Source: Microbacterium sp. MYb62 (GTDB taxonomy: Bacteria > Actinomycetota > Actinomycetes > Actinomycetales > Microbacteriaceae). From it: a stretch of DNA of 64,000 nucleotides. Below are positions 46,227-54,510 of this stretch, piece after piece. How positions within the stretch are numbered: the first letter of the stretch is position 1; the number at the start of each line of letters is the position of its first letter. Both the position numbers and the translations under genes were made by a program. Location of the stretch: NCBI RefSeq assembly GCF_002979475.1, contig NZ_PCOY01000015.1, positions 24,881-88,880 of the forward strand. The letters run 5' to 3'. Below the pieces are notes generated by a model, which was not told where the DNA came from, did not search any database, and worked only from the letters and a program-made list of their open reading frames with translations.

Positions 46227-47914
46227 CCGCACGCCGCGCAGCAGCCGAGACCGTGCAATCCCGCAGCCACCGGGTCCGCGACATCCTGCGACTCGCCCAG
46301 CCGCCGATCGGTCGGTTCGTGCCCGGCCTCATCTGGGGTCTGCTCTCGGCCGCGGCCGCCGTGAGCCTGCTCGCCGTCAGCGGCTGGCTGATCGTGAGCG
46401 CCTCGATCGTCGACTCGCTCGTGCCGCTGTCGATCGCCGTGGTCGGGGTGCGTTTCTTCGCGGTGTCGCGTGCGGTCACCCGCTACCTGGAGCGGTTGAG
46501 CGGCCACGACGCCGCGCTGCGTCAGCTCGCCTCGACCCGCGCCGACATGGTGCGTCGGCTGATCCCGCTGTCTCCGGCCGGTCTCGGGTCGACCGACCGC
46601 GGGCAGGTGCTCACGGCGCTCGTCGACGACGTCGAGAATCTGCAGAACCTGCCGCTGCGTGTGGTGCAACCGCTCGGGGTCGCCGCGCTCGTCGCCGTCG
46701 GGGCCGTCGGCTTCATCGCCTTCGTCTCGCCTGCCGCCGCGCTCACCCTGGCCGTGTGCCTGCTGGTGGCCGCGGCCGCCGCGATCGGACTCGGCTGGGT
46801 CTTCGGATCGCGTGCCGAAGCACTCGTCTCCGCGCGTCGTGCGGAACTCTCCGCGGCCCTCGTCGATTATTTCGGCAGCCTCGACGTGCTGATCGCCTAC
46901 GGGGCGGAGGAGCAGGCGCGCGCGCGGATCGCCGCAGCGGATGCTGCGTTGCGACGCGTGGTCGACCGCGCCTCCCTCGCACAGGCGGTCGCCGCCGGCA
47001 TGGTCTCCGCGGTCGCGGGGGCGGCGTCCGTCTGGGCGCTCGCCGCCACCGCTCCCGGCCTCCTCGACGGATCGATCGACGGGCCGTGGCTAGCGGTCGC
47101 GGTGCTCGTGCCGATGGTGGTCTTCGAGATCTTCGGGACGGTTCCGGTGGCCGCGGCATCCTGGCGGAGCGTCCGATCGAGCGCCGAGCGGATCGTCGAC
47201 GTGCTTCCGGACCGGATGCCCCCGGAACTGCGTCCTGACACGGGCGATGACGTCGATTTCGCCAGCACGCCCACGGTGCGGATGCGCGACGTCCGGGCCG
47301 ATTGGCCCGGAGGTGCTCCCGCGTTGAAGGGAGTGGACCTCGACCTCCGCCCCGGCGAGCGGGTGCTGGTCGCGGGGCCGAGCGGCGCGGGGAAGAGCTC
47401 GCTCGCGGCGGCCCTCGTCGGCTTCCTGCGGGGCGACGGCGAGTATCAGGTGGGAGGCCGCGAGGCGGCGGACCTCTCCGGTCCGGCGCTGCGTCGTGCG
47501 ATCGGTCTGTGCGAGCAGAGTCCGCAGCTGTTCGACGAGGACATCCGCCAGAACCTCCTGTTCGCGCGTGACACCGCGACGGATGACGAGCTGCGCGACG
47601 TGCTCGACCGGGTCGGGCTCGGCGCCTGGGTGCGTGAGCGCGGTGGGCTCGATGCCAGGGTCGGAGACCGTGGTGCGCTGGTGTCGGGTGGGCAGGCGCA
47701 GCGGATCTCGCTCGCGCGCGCCCTGCTGCGCGGCTTCCCGGTGCTCGTGCTCGACGAACCGACGGCCGGTGTCGATCCCGACGCGTCCGATGCGCTGCTG
47801 CGGGATCTGCTGCAGGCCGCAGGAGAGCAGTCGGTGCTGCTGATCTCCCACGTGGCTCCGCCCGCGGGAACGGTTGACCGCACGGTGCGGATCGACGACG
47901 GTCGCACCGTCTGA
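46223..47914 (+). CDS. cydC: Thiol reductant ABC exporter subunit CydC
   Basis: The 563-residue half-transporter carries a membrane domain ('GLLSAAAAVSLLAVSGWLIVSASI', 'VVGVRFFAVSRAVTRYLERLSGHDAAL') typical of CydC and an ATPase domain with Walker A 'GPSGAGKSS' near 385, signature 'VSGGQAQR' and Walker B 'VLVLDEPTAGV'. It is the partner of CydD. The ATG start overlaps the cydD stop by 4 bp. A convergent gene follows 18 bp downstream. Confidence 0.93.
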   Translation: MTARRAAAETVQSRSHRVRDILRLAQPPIGRFVPGLIWGLLSAAAAVSLLAVSGWLIVSASIVDSLVPLSIAVVGVRFFAVSRAVTRYLERLSGHDAALRQLASTRADMVRRLIPLSPAGLGSTDRGQVLTALVDDVENLQNLPLRVVQPLGVAALVAVGAVGFIAFVSPAAALTLAVCLLVAAAAAIGLGWVFGSRAEALVSARRAELSAALVDYFGSLDVLIAYGAEEQARARIAAADAALRRVVDRASLAQAVAAGMVSAVAGAASVWALAATAPGLLDGSIDGPWLAVAVLVPMVVFEIFGTVPVAAASWRSVRSSAERIVDVLPDRMPPELRPDTGDDVDFASTPTVRMRDVRADWPGGAPALKGVDLDLRPGERVLVAGPSGAGKSSLAAALVGFLRGDGEYQVGGREAADLSGPALRRAIGLCEQSPQLFDEDIRQNLLFARDTATDDELRDVLDRVGLGAWVRERGGLDARVGDRGALVSGGQAQRISLARALLRGFPVLVLDEPTAGVDPDASDALLRDLLQAAGEQSVLLISHVAPPAGTVDRTVRIDDGRTV

Positions 47915-47932
47915 GCGAGCGGTCTCGCGCTC

Positions 47933-48709
47933 TCAGACGCTCATGTCGACGGGCGGTTCCATCACGATGCCCTGGGCCTCGAACGCCCGGCGACGCTCCT
48001 CGATGCGGCGGTGCAACTCGACCTGCGCGGCGTCGACGAACTGCGGATCGAGGTCGACCGTCGCCGGGTGCGGGTCGCCGTGGTTCGCGGCGATGTACGC
48101 GTCGAGTTCCGGACCACTGGTCCAGGACGTGATGAGTGCGTATCGCGGCGTGGTTCCGCGATGCCAGACCGCATGCCAGAAGCGCTGCGTGTCGACGACG
48201 ATGCGCGACCCCGCGTGCAGCGGCAGGCGGATCTCGGTCGCCGGGTCGAAGCGGTCCGAGCGCAGGATCAGCATCGAGTCGGCGTCGTCGGAGAGGTTGA
48301 AGAATCCGCGGACGACCCAGCCCGTGCCCTCTTCGTTGAGGCGGTTGTTGTCGTCCTGATGCAGGTTGTAGACGGCGTCGGCGTACTCGTTCGGCTGCAG
48401 CTCGATCACACGGCAGCGGCCGATGCCGGCTCCCGGCTCCTGGGCGCGGCGCCGGAGCGTCGGGGCGATCGCGATCTGCGAGTCGACCCACACGCCGTCC
48501 TTGTCGGCACGGGGCGGGGTGTGGTTCCAGAAGCCGTTGCAGTCGACGTCGCCGGCGTAGCTGGTGAGCGGGGCGAAGCGTGTGATGCCCGAGGAGCGCC
48601 AGCCGACGTACTCCAGGTCGAGCCATTCGGCGGGATCAGTGGTGGAGGTGTGGTCGTCGAGGACCACGTAGCCGGTCTCGGCCAGTGCCTCGGACGTGAT
48701 GAAGCCCAT
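47933..48709 (-). CDS. 2OG-Fe(II) dioxygenase-like protein, possibly iron regulated
   Basis: The 258-residue protein has a possible non-haem iron triad: 'NLHQDDNNR' gives His-x-Asp and 'TQRFWHAVWHRG' gives the distal His, followed by an Arg. This fits the PhyH/2-oxoglutarate oxygenase superfamily, but I do not recognise a closer family or a substrate. The frame is open upstream; ATG 48709 (MGFITSEALAETGYVVLDD) gives the natural N-terminus, while an ATG at 48730 would add seven residues and has a better GGGGGC ahead. An iron-box-like palindrome lies 47 bp upstream. Confidence 0.72.
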   Translation of the reverse strand: MGFITSEALAETGYVVLDDHTSTTDPAEWLDLEYVGWRSSGITRFAPLTSYAGDVDCNGFWNHTPPRADKDGVWVDSQIAIAPTLRRRAQEPGAGIGRCRVIELQPNEYADAVYNLHQDDNNRLNEEGTGWVVRGFFNLSDDADSMLILRSDRFDPATEIRLPLHAGSRIVVDTQRFWHAVWHRGTTPRYALITSWTSGPELDAYIAANHGDPHPATVDLDPQFVDAAQVELHRRIEERRRAFEAQGIVMEPPVDMSV

Positions 48710-48755
48710 GATGAGTACCCTTCCCGTCATCGCTGCCCCCACAGGCGGCGGGTTC

Positions 48756-48769
48756 TTAGGCCATCCTAA
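48756..48769 (-). promoter_or_regulatory. Possible second DtxR/IdeR iron box
   Basis: TTAGGCCATCCTAA has the TTAGG-N4-CCTAA frame of the DtxR/IdeR box and matches the box at 19396 in its outer positions. It lies between the divergent dioxygenase-like gene and the MetE-like gene, closer to the former (47 bp). TAGGAT inside it could be the -10 of the minus-strand gene. Confidence 0.6.
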
Positions 48770-48841
48770 CTCGAATGCCCGCTTCGCGCCGGAGGGGATG
48801 CCGGAGAAAAGCCCGTCAGCGAGCGCCGATATTCTGGGGAG

Positions 48842-49888
48842 ATGACCCAGCCTCAGGGCGCCCTCCTCGTGGGCAGCGTGAACTACGACGATGCCGAGAC
48901 CACGATCCGCACGGCCGCGGACCTGCTCGGCACCCGACTCCGCCGCATCCCGGACGGGGAGGTCGGCAAGCGGTTCCACTGGATCATGTTCCAGCCCGAC
49001 GTCATCGGACAGGCGGAGGGCATCGAGCGCATCGGCGACGACCCGATCCCGTTCCCCACCGGGATCGACGCCCGCGGCCTGCGCATCGGGGAAGGCGTGG
49101 ATGCCGCGAGCATCGAGCTTCCTCCGCTCGGGTACGCGGCTGCCGCGATCGAGTCCCACGCCGTGTTCGCCCGCCTCCGCGCCGAGGGTGCGGTTCCCGC
49201 CGGCGTCCGCTTCCAGGTGTCGCTGCCGACGCCGCTCGCCGTCATCTCCTCGTTCTTCCACGGCGACGACCGTGCGGCGATCGAGCCGGTCTACACCGCC
49301 GCGATCCTGCGCGACCTCAACGAGATCCTCGCGGCGATCCCGCACGAAGACCTCGCGGTGCAGTGGGACGTCGCGAGCGAGATGGGCATCATCGAGCGCG
49401 CAGCCGGCTACGGGGCGGTCATGGAGGCGTGGTGGTCCGGAGACCCGTTCGACGGTCTGGTCGCGCGCCTGGCCGCGCTGGTCGATGCTGTGCCCGCCGA
49501 CGTCGAGGTGGGCGTGCACCTCTGCTACGGCGACGCGGGGGAGAAGCACTTCTTCGAGCCCCGCGATGCCGCGAACCTAGTCCGGTATGCGAACGCCGTC
49601 GTGGCGGCATCCGTCCGTCCGCTCACCTGGCTGCACCTGCCGGTGCCGATCGACCACGACGACGAGGCGTACTTCGCTCCGCTCGCGGGTCTCACCCCTG
49701 TCGACGAGCTCTACCTGGGACTCGTGCATCGCGAGGACGGCGCCGCGGGCGCCGCTCGACGCATCGCCGCAGCGCTCCATTTCGCGCCGGAGTTCGGCGT
49801 CGCGACGGAGTGTGGGATCGGCCGCGCGCCCGCCGGCTCGACCGAGGGCATCCTGCGCACGCATGCCGAGGTCGCCGCAGCCTGGTGA
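48842..49888 (+). CDS. Stand-alone MetE C-terminal-like (UROD/MetE barrel) protein
   Basis: The 348-residue protein is a single TIM barrel of the cobalamin-independent methionine synthase C-terminal type. A possible zinc site is 'VGVHLCYGD' (His-x-Cys) and 'ATECGIGRAP' (Cys), comparable with the MetE ligands, with a Glu in 'GEKHFFEP'. The N-terminal MetE barrel is absent, so it is a core-MetE or thiol-methyltransferase-like enzyme of unknown substrate. TATTCT (48830-48835) six bases before ATG 48842 suggests a leaderless start, although GGGGAG directly before it could bind the ribosome. Confidence 0.78.
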   Translation: MTQPQGALLVGSVNYDDAETTIRTAADLLGTRLRRIPDGEVGKRFHWIMFQPDVIGQAEGIERIGDDPIPFPTGIDARGLRIGEGVDAASIELPPLGYAAAAIESHAVFARLRAEGAVPAGVRFQVSLPTPLAVISSFFHGDDRAAIEPVYTAAILRDLNEILAAIPHEDLAVQWDVASEMGIIERAAGYGAVMEAWWSGDPFDGLVARLAALVDAVPADVEVGVHLCYGDAGEKHFFEPRDAANLVRYANAVVAASVRPLTWLHLPVPIDHDDEAYFAPLAGLTPVDELYLGLVHREDGAAGAARRIAAALHFAPEFGVATECGIGRAPAGSTEGILRTHAEVAAAW

Positions 49889-49939
49889 GCCGCGTCCTCC
49901 GATTCGCGTGCAGGCCCCGCGTCGCGTAAGCTATTCCGC

Positions 49940-50030
49940 GGTGACGTGTCCGAGCGGCCGAAGGTGCAACTCTCGAAAAGTTGTGTAGGGTAACCCCCTA
50001 CCGTGGGTTCAAATCCCACCGTCACCGCCA
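49940..50030 (+). tRNA. tRNA-Ser (anticodon CGA)
   Basis: The acceptor stem GGTGACG (49940-49946) pairs with CGTCACC (50020-50026), followed by G and an encoded CCA. The anticodon loop CTCGAAA on stem CAACT/AGTTG gives CGA, which reads UCG serine codons. A long variable arm (about TGTAGGG...CCCTAC) is typical of tRNA-Ser, and the T-loop is GTTCAAATC. TAAGCT (49927-49932) lies seven bases ahead of the mature 5' end, so the primary transcript may have almost no leader. Confidence 0.96.
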
Positions 50031-50033
50031 TGG

Positions 50034-50060
50034 AAACCCCCTCCTCGTGAGGGGGTTTTT
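50034..50060 (+). terminator. Rho-independent terminator of tRNA-Ser
   Basis: AAACCCCCTC (50034-50043) pairs with GAGGGGGTTT (50049-50058), loop CTCGT, with a run of T ending at 50060. It is the clearest U-tract terminator in the window. The 112 bp to the end of the next gene contain nothing else recognisable. Confidence 0.93.
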
Positions 50061-50172
50061 CCCGTATCCGGGGGCATTTGGCGCGGATCTCCGGACCACT
50101 CTGGCGCGGTCTGCGGTGCTGCTGTGGCCGATGATCGGAGGCAGGGATCGAGACGACCTCTTGCTCCCGCGC

Positions 50173-51417
50173 CTAACGAGCCACGGGCTGTGCCATGGAG
50201 GGCAGCGCTCGCACCGACGGCAGAGCGGATGTCAGGACGACGAGCAGTTGAAGGGCGAAGACGACGACTGCTGCGGCGATGCACCAGGACATTCCGATCG
50301 TGGCCGCGATGACGGCGCCGAGTCCTGCGCCGATGGGTCGTGCGCCGTAGGTGGAGACCACTACCAGGGACGACACCCGGCCGATCATCGTGGCAGGGGT
50401 GACTGCTTGGCGGAGTGAGGTGGTGGATATGGTCCAGAGCACGGGGCCGAGACCGAAGAGGAAGAACGACGCGAACGCGAAAGTGGATGCGGGGATCCAC
50501 AGGGTGGTGGCCATCAGCGTGGCGGCGATGAACCCGCCGGCGGGGCCGAGCACCGTCATCAGGCCGAACCGCAGGCGACGTGACAGGGGTGCGGAGAGCG
50601 TGGCCCCGATGACCATTCCGGCTCCGTAGACGCCCAGGGCGATTCCGACCGTGGTGGGCGTCATGCTCAGCTGGTCCAGTGCGTAGACGACGAAGACCGA
50701 TTGGATCAAGAACCAGCCGATGTTGAAGATGGTCGAGGTGACGATCATCGGCCGGAGCAGCTGGTGTCCCAGCACGTAGCGGATGCCGTGAGCGGCGTCA
50801 CGCCAGGGTGAGCTGCGGCCGGCACGTGCGCTTCGGGGGATGTCGAGTCGAATCAGCAGCACGGCCGCGGCTGCGCAGGCGATGGTGGCGACAACGAGCG
50901 CTGTGCTGGCGTTGGTTGCCGAGACGATGGCGCCGGCGAGGACCGGGCCGGAGATGAAAGCTGTGCTTCGTCCGAGTTCCAACCATCGGTTGGCGTCCAT
51001 CAGCCGTTCGGACGCCACGAGCCGGGGGACCGAGGAGGGGACGGCGACGCTGACACCCACGGTGCCGATCGCGCCGATGAAGCCGAGGGCGAGGAGCGCG
51101 GCGAGGGAGAGAGCGTCGAGTGCGATCAAGACGACAATGCTGCCCAGCGTGGCCATGCGCAGAAGCTCTGAGGCGAGGAGGACTCGCCGGGGGGACGTGC
51201 GATCGATGAGGAGCCCGAACGGCAGCGCGAGGATCAGGAAAGGGAGCGTCTGGGCGGCCTGCAGCAGTGCCGTCTCCGTTGCTCCGGCGCCGAGCATCAA
51301 CACGGCCGCGAGGGGCACGGCGACCAGCGCGATCTGTTCTGCCATCTGAGTGGCCACGCTCGACCATGCGATGCGCGTGAACGCGCGCGGGAGAGGATCG
51401 CGTCGGGTTGTAGTCAT
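50173..51417 (-). CDS. MFS transporter (enterobactin exporter/macrolide efflux-like)
   Basis: The 414-residue protein has twelve predicted helices and the loop 'FGLLIDRTSPRRVLLASELLRM' (motif A variant), as in the MFS_3/EntS-like efflux group. It probably exports a drug or small metabolite; the substrate is not predictable. It lies just downstream of tRNA-Ser on the opposite strand, next to a truncated Fic gene, at the start of a region with several broken genes, so it may be part of an acquired segment. No strong Shine-Dalgarno precedes ATG 51417. Confidence 0.88.
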   Translation of the reverse strand: MTTTRRDPLPRAFTRIAWSSVATQMAEQIALVAVPLAAVLMLGAGATETALLQAAQTLPFLILALPFGLLIDRTSPRRVLLASELLRMATLGSIVVLIALDALSLAALLALGFIGAIGTVGVSVAVPSSVPRLVASERLMDANRWLELGRSTAFISGPVLAGAIVSATNASTALVVATIACAAAAVLLIRLDIPRSARAGRSSPWRDAAHGIRYVLGHQLLRPMIVTSTIFNIGWFLIQSVFVVYALDQLSMTPTTVGIALGVYGAGMVIGATLSAPLSRRLRFGLMTVLGPAGGFIAATLMATTLWIPASTFAFASFFLFGLGPVLWTISTTSLRQAVTPATMIGRVSSLVVVSTYGARPIGAGLGAVIAATIGMSWCIAAAVVVFALQLLVVLTSALPSVRALPSMAQPVAR

Positions 51418-51526
51418 GACTGGAGTCCACCAGCGACGGGCCCGCAGTTCCGGCGGAAATCAGACGTCGCATCCGCACACTCTGAAATCTGTTCTGCGAC
51501 CCGTTCCGCAACTGCGGGCATCAGGG

Positions 51527-52330
51527 GTGCATACCAGCATCAGTGAAGACTCGATCCTGGCCATGCACAAGGCGCTGATGCTCCACCAGCAGGGTTTCGA
51601 CCCTGTCGACGCCGGGCAGTTCCGTTCTGAGCAGGTGTGGATCGGACCGGGCGATGCCGGTCCCCGAACGGCAGGCTTCGTCGCCCCGCACCACGAGCGC
51701 GTCCCCGGCGCGAGCGACGACCTGGTCGCGTTCGTCCGGCGCCAGGACATCCCGGTGCTCGTTCAGGTCGCAGTCGCGCATGGGCAGTTCGAGACGATCC
51801 ACCCGTTCCGCGACGGGAACGGTCGCACCGGACGCGCTCTCGCCCAGTCGATCCTCCGCTACAAGGGGCTGGTCGGATCGACTGCGGTGCCGATCTCGGC
51901 GGGCCTTCTCGTCGACGTCGGGAGGTACTTCGCATCGCTGGGCTCTTTTCGAAGCGGGGACGCCGGACCGATCGTGCGTGAGTTCGCGCTGGCGAGTCGT
52001 ATCGCTGCGACCACAGGTACGAAGCTCGTCGACGATCTCGTCGCGCAGTTCGAGGATTCGCGCGCGAAGATGAAGGGCGTCCGTTCGGATGCGGCCGCGT
52101 GGAAGGTCCTTCCGGCCCTTGTCGGCCAGCCCGCCGTGAACACGAAGTACCTGATGAACGCCCTCGGCTTCGGTGAGATGGCGGCTCTTCGCGCGCTGGA
52201 TGCGCTCACCGGTCGTGGCGTGCTGACGGAGACGACGGGCAAGGCTCGCGGCCGTGTCTGGCAGCACCGCGGCATCTTCGAGGTCCTGGATGACTACGCC
52301 GCCGAGATTCGCCGGATGTCCGTGCGCTGA
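51527..52330 (+). pseudogene. Fic-family protein lacking its N-terminal domain
   Basis: The frame encodes an intact Fic core with 'IHPFRDGNGRTGR' (the HPFxxGNGRxxR AMP-transfer motif) and a C-terminal winged helix ('NTKYLMNALGFGEMAALRALDALTGRGVLTE'). Full-length Fic proteins of this type have about 110 more residues at the front, with the inhibitory helix (S/T-x-x-x-E-G/N). Here the sequence upstream of about 51527 runs into the start of the divergent MFS gene and encodes nothing alike. GTG 51527 gives 267 residues; whether it is translated is unclear. It is either a 5'-deleted remnant or an unrestrained short Fic enzyme. Confidence 0.7.
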
Positions 52331-52493
52331 GGTGCACGCGAGGGTCTTCGCTGTTCGCGTCGGCGACGGCGCCGTCACGGACGACGTTGTCGATCACGAT
52401 CACGGCACCCGGCCCGGTGAGTTCGAGCGCAGCTGAAAGATAGGTCGCCCGCGCGACAGCGGCGTTCTCGATGCTGAGGTCGCGACCGATCAA
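52331..52493 (-). pseudogene. O-methyltransferase family 3 fragment
   Basis: About 54 residues on the minus strand ('ATYLSAALELTGPGAVIVIDNVVRDGAVADANSEDPRV') match the C-terminal third of SAM-dependent O-methyltransferases, including the 'GxxIVxDNVLxxGxV' strand with a metal-binding Asp-Asn. Both ends are missing: the front breaks off near 52493 and the end runs into the Fic gene. The next 120 bp (52494-52616) hold no recognisable gene. Confidence 0.65.
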
Positions 52494-52616
52494 GGTGCGC
52501 TCCTGGGCTTGCTGACGCTAGCCAGGGGTGCCTCGCCGGACCCTGAGAGATCGGGGGCTCTTCCGTGCCTGGGGTGGACTTTCGCTTCTTGGCGCCTACG
52601 TCGACGAGAAGCGCTG

Positions 52617-53325
52617 TCAGGCAGCCATGAAGACCAGGGAGACGAGGCCGGTTCCGTTCCAGAGGACATGCGCAGTGATCGAGACGAGAAGGTTCCGTTT
52701 CGATAGCAGGTAGGCCGTCGCCAGTGCCGCGGAGAAGCCGATGTACAGGATGGCGAGCGGCCACTCGTCCAGCCCCCGCAGGTGGATGACACCGAACACG
52801 AGGCAGGACAGCGCGAACGCGACTCGTGTCGACAGCACGTGTCGCAGTCGAGCGAATGGGATCTCCCGGAACACCAGCTCTTCGACGACGGGGCTGTGAC
52901 ACCGCCGATGCCGACGAAGACGAGGGCTCCGGCGAGTGACGTCGATGCGACGAGCGCCTCGGCCCATATCGCCGCCTGGTTCTCGCCGATCGAGGACGCT
53001 GCGACGACGAGCGTCACGACATGGCTCGCGGCCGACGCGACGGCCATGAGGATGAGCCCGAGGAGAACTGCGCCGACGGCCAGGAGTGGGCGCTGCTTCG
53101 TCGTCCGCCAGCTCCGCGCGAAGCCATCCCGAAACACCCAGACCCCGAAGATGGCGAGGCTGACGTAGCCGGCATTCTTCAGGCCGACGAATACCGGCTC
53201 GGCGACGAGTTCACGACCCACGAAGATCCACACGGTGAGGGCAGCGTAGAGGGCGAGAAACAGCTGCCAGCCACGGCTGCGGCGCGGATCTGCACCGATC
53301 TCGCTGGTGGTGAGAGGAAGACTCA
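52617..53325 (-). pseudogene. CPBP (CAAX protease-like) membrane protein with a frameshift
   Basis: Starting at ATG 53325 (MSLPLTTSEIGAD) the first frame encodes four predicted helices up to 'VFVGIGGVTAP'. The family motif then continues in another frame: 'VVEELVFREIPFARL' (EExxxR) and 'FGVIHL' (FxxxH) and a final 'ITAHVLWNG' (HxxxN), ending at 52617. The two frames join at a CCCC run (52890-52893), where one base appears to be missing. All three catalytic motifs of the CPBP protease family are otherwise present. It is a recent frameshift, a sequencing error, or a slippage site. Confidence 0.75.
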
Positions 53326-53487
53326 TGCTTCGACCATGGTTCATGGGAGGCGAGGTGTTCAACTCGTATGCCGCTCGACTTCGTATGCTGGGGGAGTAGT
53401 GCATTTCCGCGTGCGCGAACGGTGGCCGACGGATCTCACTGGGGCGTGATCGGCTGTGCACTCAGCCACTGCCGGGCAAGGGGAGCC

Positions 53488-54162
53488 ATGTATCGTGTCG
53501 CGGTCGTCGAGGACCATCTGCTGCAACGCAAGTATGCGACGGCGTTGATCAACGCGCAGTCGGATATGGCCGTCGTGTACGACGGCGAGGATCTGCCCTC
53601 TTTCATGACGTGGTTGGACAAGAGCGCGCGATTCTCGCGGCCCAGGCTCGTCTTGCTCGATCTGATGGTGGAACGCGGTCCGAACGCGAGCCCGGAAGAT
53701 GTACGGCGCCTGGTGGCGTCCGGGATGCACGTCGTGCTGTTTTCCGCGCTGGCGTCGCCGCCTTTGGCCCGGCAGATGATTCAGGCCGGGGCGAGTGGCG
53801 TGATCGGCAAGCGGGACAGCGAGACGAGCATCCTTGCCGCGTTGCGCGCGGTGCTCGCCGGTGAGTCCTGGGTGTCGCCGGAGCTCGCGGTGCTGATCGC
53901 TCATGATCCGAACCAGCCCAGACTCAGCGATCAAGAGGAACGCGCGCTGGTCCTCTATGCGTCCGGCCTGTCGATCGACTCGGTTGCCGCGTCGATCGGG
54001 GTGAAACCAGGCACGGCGAAGAAGTACTTGCACCGCGTGCGGGAGAAGTACGCAGCGGTGGATCGCCCGGTCGCATCGCGTGAGGAGCTGATCAGAGCGG
54101 CTGCTCGAGATGGATACTCCCTGCGACACGATGGCGGCACCTCGGTGGGCACTTCAGGGTGA
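53488..54162 (+). CDS. LuxR-type (NarL-like) response regulator
   Basis: The 224-residue protein has a receiver domain with the acidic pair 'VVEDH', phospho-acceptor Asp58 in 'LVLLDLMVERG', Ser/Ala switch 'LFSALASPP' and Lys in 'GVIGKRD', followed by a LuxR-type helix-turn-helix ('LSDQEERALVLYASGLSIDSVAASIGVKPGTAKKYLHRVREKY'). The HTH departs from the standard 'G.s..eIA..l..s..TV' pattern, with 'TAKKYLHRV' at the recognition helix. AAGGGGAG precedes ATG 53488. It heads the surface-protein locus and probably pairs with the kinase at 58521 and binds the palindromes at 54166 and 56135. Confidence 0.88.
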   Translation: MYRVAVVEDHLLQRKYATALINAQSDMAVVYDGEDLPSFMTWLDKSARFSRPRLVLLDLMVERGPNASPEDVRRLVASGMHVVLFSALASPPLARQMIQAGASGVIGKRDSETSILAALRAVLAGESWVSPELAVLIAHDPNQPRLSDQEERALVLYASGLSIDSVAASIGVKPGTAKKYLHRVREKYAAVDRPVASREELIRAAARDGYSLRHDGGTSVGTSG

Positions 54163-54165
54163 GCC

Positions 54166-54216
54166 TGACATCCTCCGGTTGTCATTTCTGAATCACGTGA
54201 CCACGCGAGGTGGTCA
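54166..54216 (+). promoter_or_regulatory. Double palindromic operator upstream of the thioester adhesin
   Basis: Two 19-bp palindromes with 5-bp spacers lie in tandem: TGACATC-N5-GTTGTCA (54166-54184) and TGACCAC-N5-GTGGTCA (54198-54216), centres 32 bp apart. The same pair in the same geometry occurs at 56135-56185. Dyad sites of this size suit a dimeric LuxR-type response regulator. Confidence 0.85.
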
Positions 54217-54510
54217 AATGAGATCCGCCAAGATCTCCGCCCGTACGCACACGATCGGCTCCGAGGTGAGGCGCTCGTCGGCCAGCCCTGCTGCAATGAC
54301 GGTGCTGTCCGGGATATCCCGGTCTCAGGCGGAGTCACCGGGGCGTCCTCTGACGCGGAGACCCGTCGATCCGATCCGGCTCGTCTCCGCAGGACGGATG
54401 ATCATCGGCGTAATAAGTTGAAGGTCGTCGCGTCACTTCTTGTGTGCAGGGGGACGAAGGTTTCCGCGCGATGTCTGATCTCACAGTCGAGCAGAATCTG
54501 AACGAAGGCC
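54217..54510. other. Long leader/promoter region of the adhesin gene
   Basis: These 294 bp hold no convincing gene. There is a 14-bp perfect palindrome, CCGGGATATCCCGG, at 54309-54322 and an AT-rich patch around 54411-54422 (GTAATAAGTTG) that could contain the promoter. The distance from the operators to the ATG suggests a long 5' untranslated region or a distal activator arrangement. Confidence 0.5.

Noticed and set aside
49940..54162. A complete mobile island integrated in tRNA-Ser
   Set aside because: No integrase, no transposase and no direct repeat of the tRNA 3' end were found; only the broken genes hint at past exchange.
54110..54421. A 103-codon frame between the response regulator and the adhesin
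   Set aside because: It overlaps the regulator end and the palindromic operators, has no Shine-Dalgarno and no protein-like pattern.
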